From positions 1 to 64,000 of the forward strand of contig NZ_LISX01000002.1 in NCBI RefSeq assembly GCF_001905465.1: a DNA stretch of 64,000 bases. The letters are read 5' to 3'. The notes below the pieces were generated by a model. It worked only from the letters and a program-made list of their open reading frames with translations. It did not search any database and was not told the DNA's origin. The stretch comes from Kitasatospora sp. CB01950. GTDB lineage: Bacteria; Actinomycetota; Actinomycetes; Streptomycetales; Streptomycetaceae. Positions 8,455 to 18,425 of this stretch are shown here, in pieces (position 1 is the first letter of the stretch; the number at the start of each line of letters is the position of its first letter). The position numbers were made by a program, and so were the translations under genes.

Positions 8455-9459
8455 ATGGAATTCCGTCACCTGGGCCGCAGCGGCCTGATCGTCAGTGAAA
8501 TCGCTTACGGCAACTGGCTCACCCACGGTTCACAGGTCGAGGAGGACACCGCGGCCGCGTGCATCCGGGCCGCCCTCGACGCGGGCATCACCACCTTCGA
8601 CACGGCCGACGTGTATGCGGAGACCCGCGCCGAGTCGGTCCTCGGCCGGGCCCTGCAGGGCGAGCGCCGCGAGGGACTGGAGATCCTCACCAAGGTGTTC
8701 TGGCCGACCGGTCCCGGCCGCAACGACCGCGGGCTGGGCCGCAAGCACATCATGGAGTCGATCGACGCCTCGCTGCGCCGCCTGCAGACCGACTACGTGG
8801 ACGTGTACCAGGCGCACCGCTACGACCCGTCCACGCCGCTGGAGGAGACCATGGAGGCGTTCGCCGACGTGGTCCGCTCCGGCAAGGCGCTGTACATCGG
8901 CGTGTCCGAGTGGACGGCCGACCAGATCCGCGCCGGACACGCGCTGGCCCGCGAGCTGCGCATCCCGTTCGTCTCCAACCAGCCCCAGTACAGCGCGCTG
9001 TGGCGGGTCATCGAGGGTGAAGTCGTCCCCGTTTCCGAGGAGTTGGGGATCGGCCAGGTCGTGTGGTCGCCGATCGCGCAGGGCGTGCTGACCGGCAAGT
9101 ACCGGCCCGGCGCGCAGCCCCCGGCGGGCTCCCGGGCCACCGACGAGAAGGGCGGCGCGAACTTCGTCGCCCGCTGGCTGCGCGACGACGTGCTGGAGCG
9201 CGTCGAGCTGCTGCGCCCGCTCGCCGACCAGGCGGGCCTGTCGCTGGCCCAGTTGGCCGTCGCGTGGGTGCTGCAGAACTCCAACGTGTCCGCCGCGATC
9301 ATCGGCGCCTCCCGGCCGGAGCAGGTCACCGAGAACGCCAAGGCCGCCGGCGTGAAGCTGGAGCCGGAGCTGCTCGCCCGGATGGACGAAGTCCTGTCGC
9401 CCGTCGCAGTGTCGGACCCGGCGAAGACCGCCGAGAACGCCCCCAAGGCCCGCCCCTGA
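8455..9459 (+). CDS. Aldo/keto reductase (Kv-beta-like)
   Basis: This is a 334-residue TIM-barrel NADPH-dependent reductase of the potassium-channel-beta type. Visible features are [20 protein letters not shown] at the start, catalytic Asp/Tyr in [10 protein letters not shown] (about residues 45-55), Lys in [21 protein letters not shown] near 110, and C-terminal [11 protein letters not shown], which binds the cofactor phosphate. No ribosome site precedes the ATG, and an AT-rich segment sits just upstream, so the message may be leaderless. Divergent from the ROK regulator across 200 bp. Confidence 0.92.
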   Translation: MEFRHLGRSGLIVSEIAYGNWLTHGSQVEEDTAAACIRAALDAGITTFDTADVYAETRAESVLGRALQGERREGLEILTKVFWPTGPGRNDRGLGRKHIMESIDASLRRLQTDYVDVYQAHRYDPSTPLEETMEAFADVVRSGKALYIGVSEWTADQIRAGHALARELRIPFVSNQPQYSALWRVIEGEVVPVSEELGIGQVVWSPIAQGVLTGKYRPGAQPPAGSRATDEKGGANFVARWLRDDVLERVELLRPLADQAGLSLAQLAVAWVLQNSNVSAAIIGASRPEQVTENAKAAGVKLEPELLARMDEVLSPVAVSDPAKTAENAPKARP

Positions 9460-9466
9460 CGTCCCA

Positions 9467-9545
9467 CCGGGCGGCGCCCCGAAGCACCTCCGCGGAGCAC
9501 ACCCCCGAAGCACCCCCCGCGAGGCACCTCCGCAGCGCCGCCCGG
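9467..9545. terminator. Long-loop hairpin between convergent genes
   Basis: The 11-bp arms CCGGGCGGCGC (9467-9477) and GCGCCGCCCGG (9535-9545) are perfect complements around a loop of short GAAGCACC repeats. They lie between the reductase stop and the phosphatase stop. Confidence 0.5.
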
Positions 9546-9565
9546 CCGTCGAACTCCCTTGCCTG

Positions 9566-11755
9566 CTAAGGCCGGTCGGCCGGAAGGTCCTGCTGCGCCC
9601 AGATGGTCTTGCCGTGCCGGCCGAACCGGGTGCCCCAGCGCTGGGCCAGCCGCCCGATGATGTACAGCCCGCGACCGCCCTCGTCGGTGCTCTTGGCCCG
9701 TCGCAGGTGCGGGGTGCTGGCGGAGGCGTCGGAGACCTCGCAGATCAGGCCGCGGTCGTTGATCAACCGCAGCCGGATCGGCGGCACGCCGTAGCGGATC
9801 GCGTTCGTGACCAGCTCGCTGACGATCAGGCCGGTGACGAAGTCCAGTTCCTCCAACCCCCAGGCGGCGAGCTGGTGTTCGGCCAGCCGCCGGGCGGTGC
9901 GCACCACTGCGGGGTCGTCGGGCAGCGTCCACACCGCGACCTGCTCGTCCGGCAGCGCCCGGGTGCGGGCCAGCAGCAGTACGGCGTCCTCGCGCTGCTG
10001 TTCGGGCAGCAGCGCGTACACCACCCGGTCGCACAGTTCGCGCAACTCCTCCTCCCCGGCCCGCACCAGCGCCCGTTCCAGCACGGCCCGGCGCGCCCCG
10101 AACCGCTCCCCCGGCTCGTCCGCCCCGCCCGGCTCGTCCGCCTCGCCGGATGCGCCCGATACGCCGGATTCGCCGGTGCGGGGCCAGCCGGACATCAGCC
10201 CGCCGGTGTACAGCGCCAGCACGCTGCCCTGCGCGAGTTCGAGGGTCGTCGTCTCGTAGCACTTGTCGCCGCAGCCCAGCGGCAGCGCGCGCTCGACGGG
10301 GAACGGCAGTGCCTCGCCGTCCGGGCCGACCAGCACCGGCCCGGGGTGTCCGGCGGACGCGGCGACACAGGTCCGCGCGATCGGGTCGTACACCAGGTAC
10401 AGGCAGGACGCCAGGCCGTCCGGCAGCCGGTCCGCGCCGGGCGGCAGGGTGTTGCGCTGCTCGTCGGTCAGAACCCGCGCGGTCTCGTCGAGGCGCACCA
10501 GCAACTCGTCCGGCGACATGTCCTGCACGGCCAAGGTCCTCAGCGCGGTGCGGAGTTGGCCCATCAGTGCGGCGGCTTCGATGCCGGTGCCGTTGACGCT
10601 GCCGATGGCGAGGCCGACCCGGGCGCCGGACAGCGGGACGACGTCGTACCAGTCGCCGCCGGGCCCGACCACGCCGGGCAGGTAGACCTGCGCGGTCTCC
10701 ACGGCGCTCAGTTCGGGCGGTTCCTTGGGTAGAAGTTGGCGTTGCAGGGTGGTGGCGATGGAGCGTTCGCGGGCGTAGCTGCGGGCCTTGTCGATGGACA
10801 GCGCGCCGCGCGAGGCCAGTTCGACGGCGAGGTCGAGGTCGGCCTGTTCGAACGGGTCGGTGCGCCGGTCCCGGTAGAGCGTGAGCAGGCCGAGCACGGT
10901 GTCGTGGGCCGTCAGCGGCGCGACGATCATCGAGTGCACGCCGAGTCCGGTGAGCCGGCGTCCGCGTGCGGGGTCGGCGGTCAGCCAGTCCTCGTCGCCG
11001 CGGAGCCCGCGCACCAGGCGGGCCCGTCCGTCGTGGAGCACCTGGCTGTACGGGGTGGGGGCGCCGTAGGTGGACAGTTCGCCGCGCGGGATGGGGCCCT
11101 TCTCGCCGATGCCGCGGCCGGGGCCGCGGGTGGCCCGGAAAGCGGCGCGGCGCAGCGGGGCGGTGGGGTCGACGGGTCCGGCGTGGGGCGGCAGTCCGCG
11201 CAGGGGTTCGTCGAGCAGGTCGACGGTGGCGATGTCGGCGAGGCGGGGGACGGCGACGTCGGTGAGTTCCTCGGCGGAGCCGATGGCGTCGAGGGAGGCG
11301 CCGAGTTGGCGGTGTGCGGTGTGCAGGATGTCGAGGCGGTCGAGGGCGGCCTGCCGTTCGGTGACGTCTTCGATGATGGCGAGCAGGTAGCGGTGGCCGG
11401 TGGGGGATTCGACCGGGAAGCAGGAGACGGCGCCGACCCGGTCGCTGCTGGGGTCGCCGGGGGCGAGGCCGCGGATCAGGCGGTCGCGGATCCATTCGCC
11501 GTCCTGGAGGGACTGGCGGGCGAGGGTTTCGAGTTCGGCGGCGTCGTAGCCGGGGGCGAAGTCGCCGGCGCAGTGGCCGCCGATCCCGGTGTCGCCGCCG
11601 CGTGCGACGGCGTTGCGGCGGACCGGCCGGAGGTCGTGGTCGAGCAGGTAGAGGCCGAGCGGGGCCTGCGTGAAGACGGCGTCGAGCAGCGCCGGGTCGT
11701 CGTCGCCCGGTGCGTCGCGGCGGGCGTGGTCGGTGTCGCTGTTGCGGGTGCTCAT
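9566..11755 (-). CDS. PAS-GAF-SpoIIE phosphatase with C-terminal HATPase domain
   Basis: The 729-residue signalling protein has a PAS domain (about residues 20-135, LLDAVFTQAPLGLYLLDHDL), a GAF domain (about 150-310), a PP2C/SpoIIE phosphatase (about 330-570, with GPGGDWYDVVPL and LALYTGGLMSG) and an RsbW-like histidine-kinase ATPase (about 590-720, N-box SELVTNAIRYG and G-box DEGGRGLYIIGRL). Fusion of phosphatase and anti-sigma-type kinase is a well-known Streptomyces architecture for partner-switching control of sigma factors or anti-anti-sigma factors. ATG overlaps the upstream phosphatase stop by four bases, so the two are coupled. Confidence 0.93.
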   Translation of the reverse strand: MSTRNSDTDHARRDAPGDDDPALLDAVFTQAPLGLYLLDHDLRPVRRNAVARGGDTGIGGHCAGDFAPGYDAAELETLARQSLQDGEWIRDRLIRGLAPGDPSSDRVGAVSCFPVESPTGHRYLLAIIEDVTERQAALDRLDILHTAHRQLGASLDAIGSAEELTDVAVPRLADIATVDLLDEPLRGLPPHAGPVDPTAPLRRAAFRATRGPGRGIGEKGPIPRGELSTYGAPTPYSQVLHDGRARLVRGLRGDEDWLTADPARGRRLTGLGVHSMIVAPLTAHDTVLGLLTLYRDRRTDPFEQADLDLAVELASRGALSIDKARSYARERSIATTLQRQLLPKEPPELSAVETAQVYLPGVVGPGGDWYDVVPLSGARVGLAIGSVNGTGIEAAALMGQLRTALRTLAVQDMSPDELLVRLDETARVLTDEQRNTLPPGADRLPDGLASCLYLVYDPIARTCVAASAGHPGPVLVGPDGEALPFPVERALPLGCGDKCYETTTLELAQGSVLALYTGGLMSGWPRTGESGVSGASGEADEPGGADEPGERFGARRAVLERALVRAGEEELRELCDRVVYALLPEQQREDAVLLLARTRALPDEQVAVWTLPDDPAVVRTARRLAEHQLAAWGLEELDFVTGLIVSELVTNAIRYGVPPIRLRLINDRGLICEVSDASASTPHLRRAKSTDEGGRGLYIIGRLAQRWGTRFGRHGKTIWAQQDLPADRP

Positions 11756-13887
11756 CGCGGCAGGTCTCCTGTCGGGCGGGCCTGCGCGGGCCGGGTGGCC
11801 GGGCCGGGGCGGCTGGTCGTGGCGGAACGGGTCGTCGTGGCGGAACGGGTCGTCGTGGTCGAACGGGTCGCCGGCGTGGGCCGAAAGGCGATCATGGCGA
11901 TGTCGTCGCGGACGTCGGCGACCCGGCCGGTGAGGTGTTCGCACAGCTCGGCGAGCGGGCGATGGCGCGCTTCGGCGGCGGCTTCGCAGAGCCGGGCGAT
12001 GCCCTCGTTGAGGTGTTCGCCGGGCACTTCGACCAGGCCGTCGGTGTAGAACAGCAGCGTTTCGCCGGGTCCTATCGGGTCGCGGTGGGTGACGCGCGGG
12101 CGGCGCGGGTCGACGCACAGCGGGACATCGGCGTCCTCGGCGGTCAGCAGCCGGGGCGGGCCGGTGACGGGGACGAGGACGGGCGGCGGGTGGCCGGCGT
12201 TGCTCCACTCGACCTCCCAGGCGCCGTCCGCGCCGTGCCGGGTGAGGCGGGCGTGCACGGCGGTGGCGAAGGTGCCGAGGCCCAGTCCTTCGGCGGCGGT
12301 GTCGAGTTCGCGCAGGGTGTCGGCGGGGGTGTGGCCGTGCGGGCGGGTGTAGGCGATGGAGCGCAGCATGGCGCGGAGTTGGCCCATGGTGGTGGCGGCG
12401 GCGAGGTCGTGGCCGGCGACGTCGCCGATGGTCATGGCGAGCGAGCCGTCGGGGAGGGTGAACGCGTCGTACCAGTCGCCGCCGACTTCGGCGTTGCGGC
12501 TGCCGGGGCGGTAGCGGGCGGCGAGGTCGGCGCCGCCGATCCGGGGCGGGGTGGTGAGCATGGCGCGTTGCAGGACGACGGCGGTGTGGCGGGCGCGTTG
12601 CAGGGCGAGGGCCTGTCGCAGGGGGGCCTGGGCGCGTTGCAGGACTTCGTGCTGGAGGTCGATGTCGGCGGGGCCGGGCGGGGGTGCGCCTTCGCAGTCG
12701 GCGGTGGCGGCGAGGGCGACGACGGCGCCGTCGACGACGATCGGCAGCAGGGTGAGGCTGGTGGCGCGGGCGCGGATCAGCCAGCGGACGGAGATCTCGG
12801 GGAGGCTGCCGCCGGGGACGCTGCCGTGACCGAATTCGATCACCACGGGGGTACGGTCGGAAACCGCTTTCCGTGCGCGTTCGCCGAGTGTGAAGGTCTG
12901 CCGGTTGATGGGGGGCAGCGGGGGCAGTCCGGGGCGGGCGACGGCGGCGACGCGGGTGGCGACGACGTCGCCGCCGGCGGCGTCGGGTTCCCGCAGCAGG
13001 TAGACGGCGCACACGTCGGTGAGGTCGGGGACGAGGGTGGCGGCGAGGGCGGCGAAGGCGTCGTCGGCGCGTTCGGCATCGGTGACGGCGCCGGCCCGGG
13101 CGAGCAGGCGTTCGCGCAGGCGGTTGCGCCACTGGTCCTCGATGTCGCTGGTGGTGCCGATCCATTCGGCGGGCCCGCCGTCGCGGAGGATGGGGACGGC
13201 GCGGGCGCGGACGTGCCGGTAGCCGCCGTCCCGGCCGCGGATCCGGAAGACGTGTTCGAACGGGGTGGGCAGGTCGCGGGCGGCGTCGGCCCAGCGGGCG
13301 GCGACCTCTTCGCGGTCCTGGGGGTGGATGACGTCCAGCCAGCCGGTGCCGGCGGCTTCGGGGAACGGCTGTCCGGTGAGGGCCTGCCAGCCGGGGACGA
13401 GTTCGTCGGCGGTGCCGTCGGTGTGGACCAGCCACACCATCTGGGAGGCGGCGGACATGAGTGCCTCGTAGCGCCGCAGGGTCTGCAGGCGTTCGACGGA
13501 GAGGCGTTCGGCTTCGAGGGCGGAGTGCAGTTCGGCGGTGGTGTCGATGGCGGCGACGAGGATGCCGGGGCCCTCGGAGGTGCCGGCGGGCGAGCAGGAG
13601 TACACGAAGTGCCGGTGGACGGTGCCGCCTTCCGGGCAGGTCAGGGTGCGTGGGGCGGTGACCTGTCGGGCGATGCCGTAGGTGAGGACGGCGTCGAGGG
13701 TGGCGACGAAACGCTCGGCGCCCGGTTCCGGGAACACCTCACGGGCCGGGATGCCGAGCGGGCGGTCGCCGAACAGCTCTCGGAACGCGTCGTTGGTGTA
13801 CACCAGGCGGTGTTCGCGGCCGGCGGTCAGGGCGATCGCCACGACGGCACGGTCGAACACCTCGGGTGTCAGTGGTGTGTCCGGCAC
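11752..13887 (-). CDS. Tandem-PAS, GAF and SpoIIE phosphatase
   Basis: This 711-residue phosphatase has two PAS domains (about residues 5-130 and 140-265, the second with SAASQMVWLVHTDGTADELV), a GAF domain (about 280-420) and a SpoIIE/PP2C domain (about 450-670) showing the metal-site motifs GGDWYDAF, IGDVAGHD and FYTDGLVEVPG. It lacks the kinase domain of its partner. The GTG at 13887 is chosen over longer in-frame starts because GGAGGAGG sits 7-10 bp upstream. The pair probably dephosphorylate shared anti-anti-sigma substrates in response to different signals. Confidence 0.92.
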   Translation of the reverse strand: MPDTPLTPEVFDRAVVAIALTAGREHRLVYTNDAFRELFGDRPLGIPAREVFPEPGAERFVATLDAVLTYGIARQVTAPRTLTCPEGGTVHRHFVYSCSPAGTSEGPGILVAAIDTTAELHSALEAERLSVERLQTLRRYEALMSAASQMVWLVHTDGTADELVPGWQALTGQPFPEAAGTGWLDVIHPQDREEVAARWADAARDLPTPFEHVFRIRGRDGGYRHVRARAVPILRDGGPAEWIGTTSDIEDQWRNRLRERLLARAGAVTDAERADDAFAALAATLVPDLTDVCAVYLLREPDAAGGDVVATRVAAVARPGLPPLPPINRQTFTLGERARKAVSDRTPVVIEFGHGSVPGGSLPEISVRWLIRARATSLTLLPIVVDGAVVALAATADCEGAPPPGPADIDLQHEVLQRAQAPLRQALALQRARHTAVVLQRAMLTTPPRIGGADLAARYRPGSRNAEVGGDWYDAFTLPDGSLAMTIGDVAGHDLAAATTMGQLRAMLRSIAYTRPHGHTPADTLRELDTAAEGLGLGTFATAVHARLTRHGADGAWEVEWSNAGHPPPVLVPVTGPPRLLTAEDADVPLCVDPRRPRVTHRDPIGPGETLLFYTDGLVEVPGEHLNEGIARLCEAAAEARHRPLAELCEHLTGRVADVRDDIAMIAFRPTPATRSTTTTRSATTTRSATTSRPGPATRPAQARPTGDLPR
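12859..12872. other. GGAAACCGCTTTCC site inside the phosphatase gene
   Basis: A one-mismatch copy of the LacI-type palindrome GGAAAGCGCTTTCC found upstream of the 23.9-kb sugar operon. It lies within coding sequence, so function is uncertain. Confidence 0.3.
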
Positions 13888-13925
13888 CCCGCGGGTCCTC
13901 CTCCCGCCCGCCTCTCGGCGGGTTC

Positions 13926-14330
13926 TCAGGCGAGCAGTTTGGCCTTGGCCACGCGGAATTCGTCCTCGGAGATGGCGCCGCTGTTCTTCAGGTCGGCGAG
14001 CCGGGCGAGTTCGTCGACGTGCCGCGGTCCGGCGTCGCGGTTCTCGGTGCCGGCGGCCTTGCGGATGTAGTCCTGGAAGCCGCTCTCGGCCTGCATGGCG
14101 AGTGCCCGGTCGCGGTTGCCCATGGACTTGCCGCGGGCGATCAGGTAGACGAGGACGCCGATGTAGGGCAGCAGGATGACGAAGGCCGTCCAGCCGGCCT
14201 TGCCCCAGCCACCCATGTCGTGGCTGCGGAAGATGTCGGTGACGACCTTGAACAGCAGGAAGAGCCAGAGGATCCAGAGGAAGAACCACAGCATGGTCCA
14301 GAACAGGTTGAGCAACGGATAGTCGTCCAT
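13926..14330 (-). CDS. Small membrane protein with PLDc_N and SHOCT domains
   Basis: The 134-residue protein begins with two hydrophobic helices (residues 8-28, and 45-65 with WTAFVILLPYIGVLVYLIARG), the phospholipase-D N-terminal-like membrane module. It ends with a SHOCT motif, ELARLADLKNSGAISEDEFRVAKAKLL. Such proteins are widespread in actinomycetes, and SHOCT probably mediates oligomerisation. The ATG at 14330 has AGGGAG upstream; the longer in-frame start is unlikely. It precedes the phosphatase genes by 38 bp and may share their transcript. Confidence 0.85.
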   Translation of the reverse strand: MDDYPLLNLFWTMLWFFLWILWLFLLFKVVTDIFRSHDMGGWGKAGWTAFVILLPYIGVLVYLIARGKSMGNRDRALAMQAESGFQDYIRKAAGTENRDAGPRHVDELARLADLKNSGAISEDEFRVAKAKLLA

Positions 14331-14449
14331 CGGGGGCTCCCTTTCCACAGGTCCTTCGAGAGGTATCACCACATTCCGGGCACCGCACTCTCAGCGGCGG
14401 GCAGCGCGGCAGCGGTGGCAGCGGTGCGCTGTGGTGCGCTGTGGTGCGC

Positions 14450-14806
14450 TCAGCGGTCGTGCGGGGAGATGCGCCAGGCGAGCAGGACGACCAGGAAGGA
14501 CGCGGCGCTGAAGCCGGTGGACCACCAGGCGGTGGCGATCTCGCCGCGCATCCAGGCGTCGGTGGCGACGGTGAGGGCCCACAGTTGGCCGATGACGACG
14601 GTGATGGCGAGGCCGACGCGGGCGGAGAGGATCGCGGAGCGTTCCGGCTGCTGGTCGGTGCCCGCGCCGGGGCCAGGGCCGGTGGCGGTGACCCGGGCGT
14701 CGGCGTAGCCGGAGGTCGGCCGGATCTGCGGATAGCGTTCGTGGATGGGCCGGTTGAGGCGCGGCTCGTCGCTGCCGGGGTGGTAGCCCTCGGGGAAGTG
14801 GCTCAC
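14450..14806 (-). CDS. Small two-helix membrane protein at the end of the molybdoenzyme operon
   Basis: I do not recognise this 118-residue protein. A hydrophilic N-terminal half with the HERYPQIRPTSGYADARV segment is followed by two predicted membrane helices (about residues 60-82 and 90-112). The GTG overlaps the stop of a 15-codon ORF, which itself overlaps the Rieske stop, so it looks translated as the last member of that operon. It could anchor or stabilise the membrane-bound redox complex, which is inference from position only. Confidence 0.6.
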   Translation of the reverse strand: MSHFPEGYHPGSDEPRLNRPIHERYPQIRPTSGYADARVTATGPGPGAGTDQQPERSAILSARVGLAITVVIGQLWALTVATDAWMRGEIATAWWSTGFSAASFLVVLLAWRISPHDR

Positions 14807-14850
14807 CGGGCGCCCCCGCGTTCGGTCGACTCGCTGCGCTGGTGGGTCAT
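14803..14850 (-). CDS. 15-codon coupled mini-ORF
   Basis: ATG at 14850 overlaps the Rieske TGA (ATGA), and its own TGA overlaps the next GTG (GTGA). The peptide would be [15 protein letters not shown]. Back-to-back 4-bp overlaps suggest a ribosome can pass from Rieske through this ORF into the membrane protein. It may be only a coupling device rather than a functional peptide. Confidence 0.35.
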   Translation of the reverse strand: MTHQRSESTERGGAR

Positions 14851-15479
14851 CGGCCGCTCTTCCGGTTCGGGCAGCCGGCGGCGTCCGCCAGTGCCGGGTT
14901 GCGTTGGCGCAGGCCCCGGCACAGGCCCGCCTGTTCGTCCTCGCCGGAGCGGGCGGTGCCGATCGCCCAGACCGCGCCCTGGCCGTCCTCGACCACGATG
15001 ACCTTGGGCAGCGGCCGGGGCGGCGGTCCGGCTGTCACCACGCCGGTTCGGGAGTCGAACTTCCCTTCGTGGCAAGGGCAGTAGAGGTCGCCTTCGGGTC
15101 CGTGGTCGCGTCGCCAGAGCACGCCGCAGGCGAGGTGGGTGCAGACGGTGGAGTAGCCGACGAGGGTGCCGTCGGGCAGCCGGATCGCCATCGCGCGGTC
15201 GTCCTCGCCGGGGTAGTCGAAGCTCACCGCCTGCCCGCGTTCCAGCCGGTCGGCGACCTTCAACGGGGGTGCGCTGCCGTCGCCGTGGCGGTGCAGCACG
15301 CCGGCGGAGACGACGGTGGAGCCGACCACCAGGCCGCCGGAGACGGTGGTGACGATCCGCAGGTAGTCGCGGCGGGTGGTGAGCGGGTCGGCGCTGATCC
15401 GTTCGCGCAGCGCGGCCTGTTCGGCCCGGTGGCGGTCCTCGGCGCCGTCCGGCTCGGGCGGGTCGGTGGGGCTGGTCAC
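14847..15479 (-). CDS. Rieske [2Fe-2S] protein
   Basis: The 210-residue protein has an N-terminal helix and a Tat-like membrane anchor (residues 35-62, [20 protein letters not shown]) followed by a Rieske domain. The two cluster-binding motifs are seen as CTHLAC (C-x-H) near residue 113 and CPCHEGKF (C-x2-H) near residue 135, with the disulfide cysteines present. It would transfer electrons in the molybdoenzyme complex whose subunits it overlaps. The GTG start overlaps the stop of the Fe-S gene by 4 bp. Use of a cytochrome-bc-type Rieske protein inside a molybdoenzyme operon is uncommon. Confidence 0.93.
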   Translation of the reverse strand: MTSPTDPPEPDGAEDRHRAEQAALRERISADPLTTRRDYLRIVTTVSGGLVVGSTVVSAGVLHRHGDGSAPPLKVADRLERGQAVSFDYPGEDDRAMAIRLPDGTLVGYSTVCTHLACGVLWRRDHGPEGDLYCPCHEGKFDSRTGVVTAGPPPRPLPKVIVVEDGQGAVWAIGTARSGEDEQAGLCRGLRQRNPALADAAGCPNRKSGR

Positions 15480-16093
15480 GCCGGGGCTCCGTTCCCGGGC
15501 GTGGGACGCCCGTTGACCTCGATCAGGTTCAGCAGGCCGCCGGGGACGGGTGCGCGGCGCTCGGGCGGCACGACCATGGCGACGCCGGTGGAGACGGTGG
15601 TGGCGCCGAAGGTGAACGCGGTGGAGACGTCCACGCCGGGCCGTTCGGCCTGCAACTCCTCGACGGTGCCGTAGAACAGGGCGCCGGTCGGGCAGACGGT
15701 GGCGCACATCGGGGCCAGGCCGTAGGAGGTGCGGTCGTAGCAGAGGTTGCACTTCATCTGGAGCTTCGCCGCCAGGTCGATCTTGGGCACGCCGAACGGG
15801 CAGGCGTTGACGCAGTTCCCGCAGCCGATGCAGCGGGTCGGGTCGGCCTCGTGGACGACGCCGTCGGCGGTGATCAGGATCGCATCCGCGGGGCAGACCT
15901 CGGCGCACGGGGCGACCGGGTCCTCGCAGTGCATGCACACGGTGGGCAGCGAGGCGGTGGTGCGGCCCTCGTCGGTGTAGTCGAGGTGGATCATCGACTT
16001 GCCGCGGTGCGAGTCGCATTCGCGGCACGCCGACACGCAGGCCTGGCAGCCGATGCAGCGGCCGGGGTCGATGAAGATGGTGCGTCCCAGCAT
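15476..16093 (-). CDS. Four-cluster ferredoxin-like electron-transfer subunit
   Basis: The 205-residue protein has the DmsB/HycB/NrfC-type fold. Cysteine motifs are [14 protein letters not shown] near residue 15, [16 protein letters not shown] near 53, [14 protein letters not shown] near 88, and [21 protein letters not shown] near 114, enough for four [4Fe-4S] clusters. It should pass electrons between the molybdopterin subunit and the membrane or Rieske partners. The ATG is 6 bp after the Mo subunit stop. There is no leader peptide, so a cytoplasmic face is expected. Confidence 0.93.
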   Translation of the reverse strand: MLGRTIFIDPGRCIGCQACVSACRECDSHRGKSMIHLDYTDEGRTTASLPTVCMHCEDPVAPCAEVCPADAILITADGVVHEADPTRCIGCGNCVNACPFGVPKIDLAAKLQMKCNLCYDRTSYGLAPMCATVCPTGALFYGTVEELQAERPGVDVSTAFTFGATTVSTGVAMVVPPERRAPVPGGLLNLIEVNGRPTPGNGAPA

Positions 16094-16099
16094 CGCGGT

Positions 16100-18400
16100 T
16101 CAGCCCCTCTCTCCGGTGCCGCGGCCCTGCGGCGAGGTCGGCGGCAGCGGGTCGGTCCGCGACGCCTGGGCCTCCGGGTACGCCTCGTGGCCCGGCGGGG
16201 TGGGCGGCGCGGGCACCTCGTCGACGGACCGGGCGCGTTCGATCCGCACCGCGCACACCTTGTACTCGGGGATCTTCGAACGCGGGTCGAGGGCGTCGAT
16301 GGTCAACTCGTTGGCGGCCACCGGGTACGGCCAGTGGTAGGGCACGAACACGTGGTCGGGCCGGATCGCCTCGGTGACCAGCGCCGGCAGCACCTCGCTG
16401 CCCCGGCGGGTGACCACCCGCACCGGTTCGCCGTTGCGGAAGCCCTGCGAGGGGTGCACCTCCACCCACGGACGCGGCGTCTGCTCGACCAGCGCGCCCA
16501 GCCGGCGGGTCTGGTTGCCCGACAGGAAGTGCGCGACGGTGCGGCCGGTGGTCAGCGTCATCGGGAACTCGTCGTCGTACGGGTCGGCGGGCGGGTGCCA
16601 CTCGACCGCCTGGAGGTGGATCTTCCCGTCCGGGTGGTAGCTCCTGCCGTCCTCGAACAGCCTTGGCGTGCCCGGGTGTTCGAGGCCCGGGCAGGGCCAC
16701 ACCAGGCCGCCGGTCTGCTCCAGCCGCTCGTAGGTGATGCCGTAGTAGTCGATCACCGTGCCGGCCGAGGCGCGGCGCAGTTCGTCGAACACCTCGCGCG
16801 ATCCCTCGAAGGCGAACTTGCTTCCCACGCCCAGGCGTCGGGCGAGTTCGCACATCACCCAGGTGTCGGTGCGCACCCCCTCGGGGGGTTCCTGCGCCTT
16901 GTTGTGCTTGACGACGCGGGCCTCGGCGTTGGCCATCACGCCCTCGTCCTCGGCCCAGGTGGTGACCGGGAACACCACGTGCGCGTTGGCCGCGGTCTCC
17001 GAGAGGAAGAAGTCGAACTGGGCGTGGAACTCCAGCTTGTCGTAACCGTCCTTCACCACCGCGTAGTTGGGCAGCGAGACGAACGGGTTGTTGCAGACGC
17101 CGATCAGGCCGCGGATCTCCTGGCGCTGCATCTGCCACACCATTTCCATCATCGACGTTCCGGCGGGCGGGAGTTCGGCCTCCTCGATGCCCCAGATCGC
17201 GGCGATCTGCCGGCGGTGCGCCGGGTCGTTGATGGAGCGGCCGCCGGGCAGCAGGTCGGACTTCTGGCCGTGTTCGCGGCCGCCCTGCCCGTTGCCCTGG
17301 CCGGTCAGCGTGCCGTAACCGGCCCCCGGGCGGCCGAGGTTGCCGGTGGCGGTGCACAGGTTGATGACGGTCAGGCAGTTCTCCACGCCCTGGGTGTGGT
17401 GCTCGATGCCGCGCGCGTGCCAGCCCATCGCCCGCCGTGCTCGGCCGAACGCCCTTGCCACGTCGACGATTTGCTCGGCGGGGACGCCGCAGATCCCGGC
17501 GGCCCGGCTCGGCGGGTACGCCTTGACGGCGGCCTTCACCTCCGGCCAGCCGGTGGTGTTCGCCGCCAGGAACGCCTCGTCGGTCAGCCCCTCATCGACG
17601 ATCACCTGCAGCACCGCGTTGAAAAAGGCGGAGTCCGTACCGGACTTGAGCGCGACGTGGATGTCGGCGGTGCGGGCGACCGCGGTCTCCCGCGGGTCGA
17701 CCACGATCAGCGTCGCGCCGCGGTCCCGGGCGCCCCACACGTACTGGGTCAGCACCGGGAAGCACTCGCCGACGTTGGACCCGGCGATCAGCAGGCAGTC
17801 GGTCTGCAGGATGTCGGCGAACGGGTTGGCCGCCCGGTCGATGCCGAAGGCCAGCTTGTTGGCGCCCGCGGCGCTCACCATGCACAGCCGGCCGTTGTAG
17901 TCGACGTGCCGGGTCCGCAGTGCTACCCGGGCGAACTTGCCGACCAGGTAGGTCTTTTCGGAGAACAGGCTGGCGCCGCCGAGCATCCCGAACGCGTCCC
18001 GGCCGTGCTCGCGCTGGATCCGGCCGATCTGCCCCACCGTGAACTCCAGCGCCTCGTCCCAACTCACCTCACGCAGCGGCTGGTTGCGGTCCCGGCGCAT
18101 CAGCGGCGCGGTCAGCCGGTCCGGGTGGTTGACCTGCTGGTAGGCGTTGATTCCCTTGGGGCACAGGCGCATTCGGTTGATGTCGTGGTTGCGCGGCTCC
18201 ACCCCGAACACCTTGCCGCGGCCGTCCACCCGCAGGTACATGCCGCACTGGATGCCGCAGAAGCAGCAGTGCGTGGGGACGAGGGTCTGCTCGGTCTGGT
18301 CGGCCCGCCAGGCAGCAGCGGGCAGGCCGCCCGCATCGCGGAAGTTGCGCGTCCCCAGCGGGGCGACGCTCGGGTCCAACGGAACGTGCTCGGCGGTCAC
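16100..18400 (-). CDS. Molybdopterin oxidoreductase catalytic subunit (nitrate reductase/formate dehydrogenase-like)
   Basis: The 766-residue protein is a bis-MGD enzyme of the DMSO-reductase superfamily. An N-terminal [4Fe-4S] motif is visible ([14 protein letters not shown] with the fourth Cys in LCPKG near residue 80). The probable Mo ligand is the Cys in [11 protein letters not shown] near residue 170, as in assimilatory nitrate reductases, while [13 protein letters not shown] near residue 380 resembles formate-dehydrogenase relatives. The C-terminal molybdopterin-binding domain starts around residue 590 ([13 protein letters not shown]). No Tat signal, so cytoplasmic. The substrate cannot be fixed from sequence. 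GTG start. Confidence 0.9.
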   Translation of the reverse strand: MTAEHVPLDPSVAPLGTRNFRDAGGLPAAAWRADQTEQTLVPTHCCFCGIQCGMYLRVDGRGKVFGVEPRNHDINRMRLCPKGINAYQQVNHPDRLTAPLMRRDRNQPLREVSWDEALEFTVGQIGRIQREHGRDAFGMLGGASLFSEKTYLVGKFARVALRTRHVDYNGRLCMVSAAGANKLAFGIDRAANPFADILQTDCLLIAGSNVGECFPVLTQYVWGARDRGATLIVVDPRETAVARTADIHVALKSGTDSAFFNAVLQVIVDEGLTDEAFLAANTTGWPEVKAAVKAYPPSRAAGICGVPAEQIVDVARAFGRARRAMGWHARGIEHHTQGVENCLTVINLCTATGNLGRPGAGYGTLTGQGNGQGGREHGQKSDLLPGGRSINDPAHRRQIAAIWGIEEAELPPAGTSMMEMVWQMQRQEIRGLIGVCNNPFVSLPNYAVVKDGYDKLEFHAQFDFFLSETAANAHVVFPVTTWAEDEGVMANAEARVVKHNKAQEPPEGVRTDTWVMCELARRLGVGSKFAFEGSREVFDELRRASAGTVIDYYGITYERLEQTGGLVWPCPGLEHPGTPRLFEDGRSYHPDGKIHLQAVEWHPPADPYDDEFPMTLTTGRTVAHFLSGNQTRRLGALVEQTPRPWVEVHPSQGFRNGEPVRVVTRRGSEVLPALVTEAIRPDHVFVPYHWPYPVAANELTIDALDPRSKIPEYKVCAVRIERARSVDEVPAPPTPPGHEAYPEAQASRTDPLPPTSPQGRGTGERG

Positions 18401-18425
18401 TTGGGCCCTCGCTCGACATCGTCGG

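Noticed and set aside
11710..14070. 786-codon rightward frame antisense to the SpoIIE gene
   Set aside because: Gly/Ala/Val/Asp-rich shadow of the phosphatase gene, with no domain and no ribosome site.
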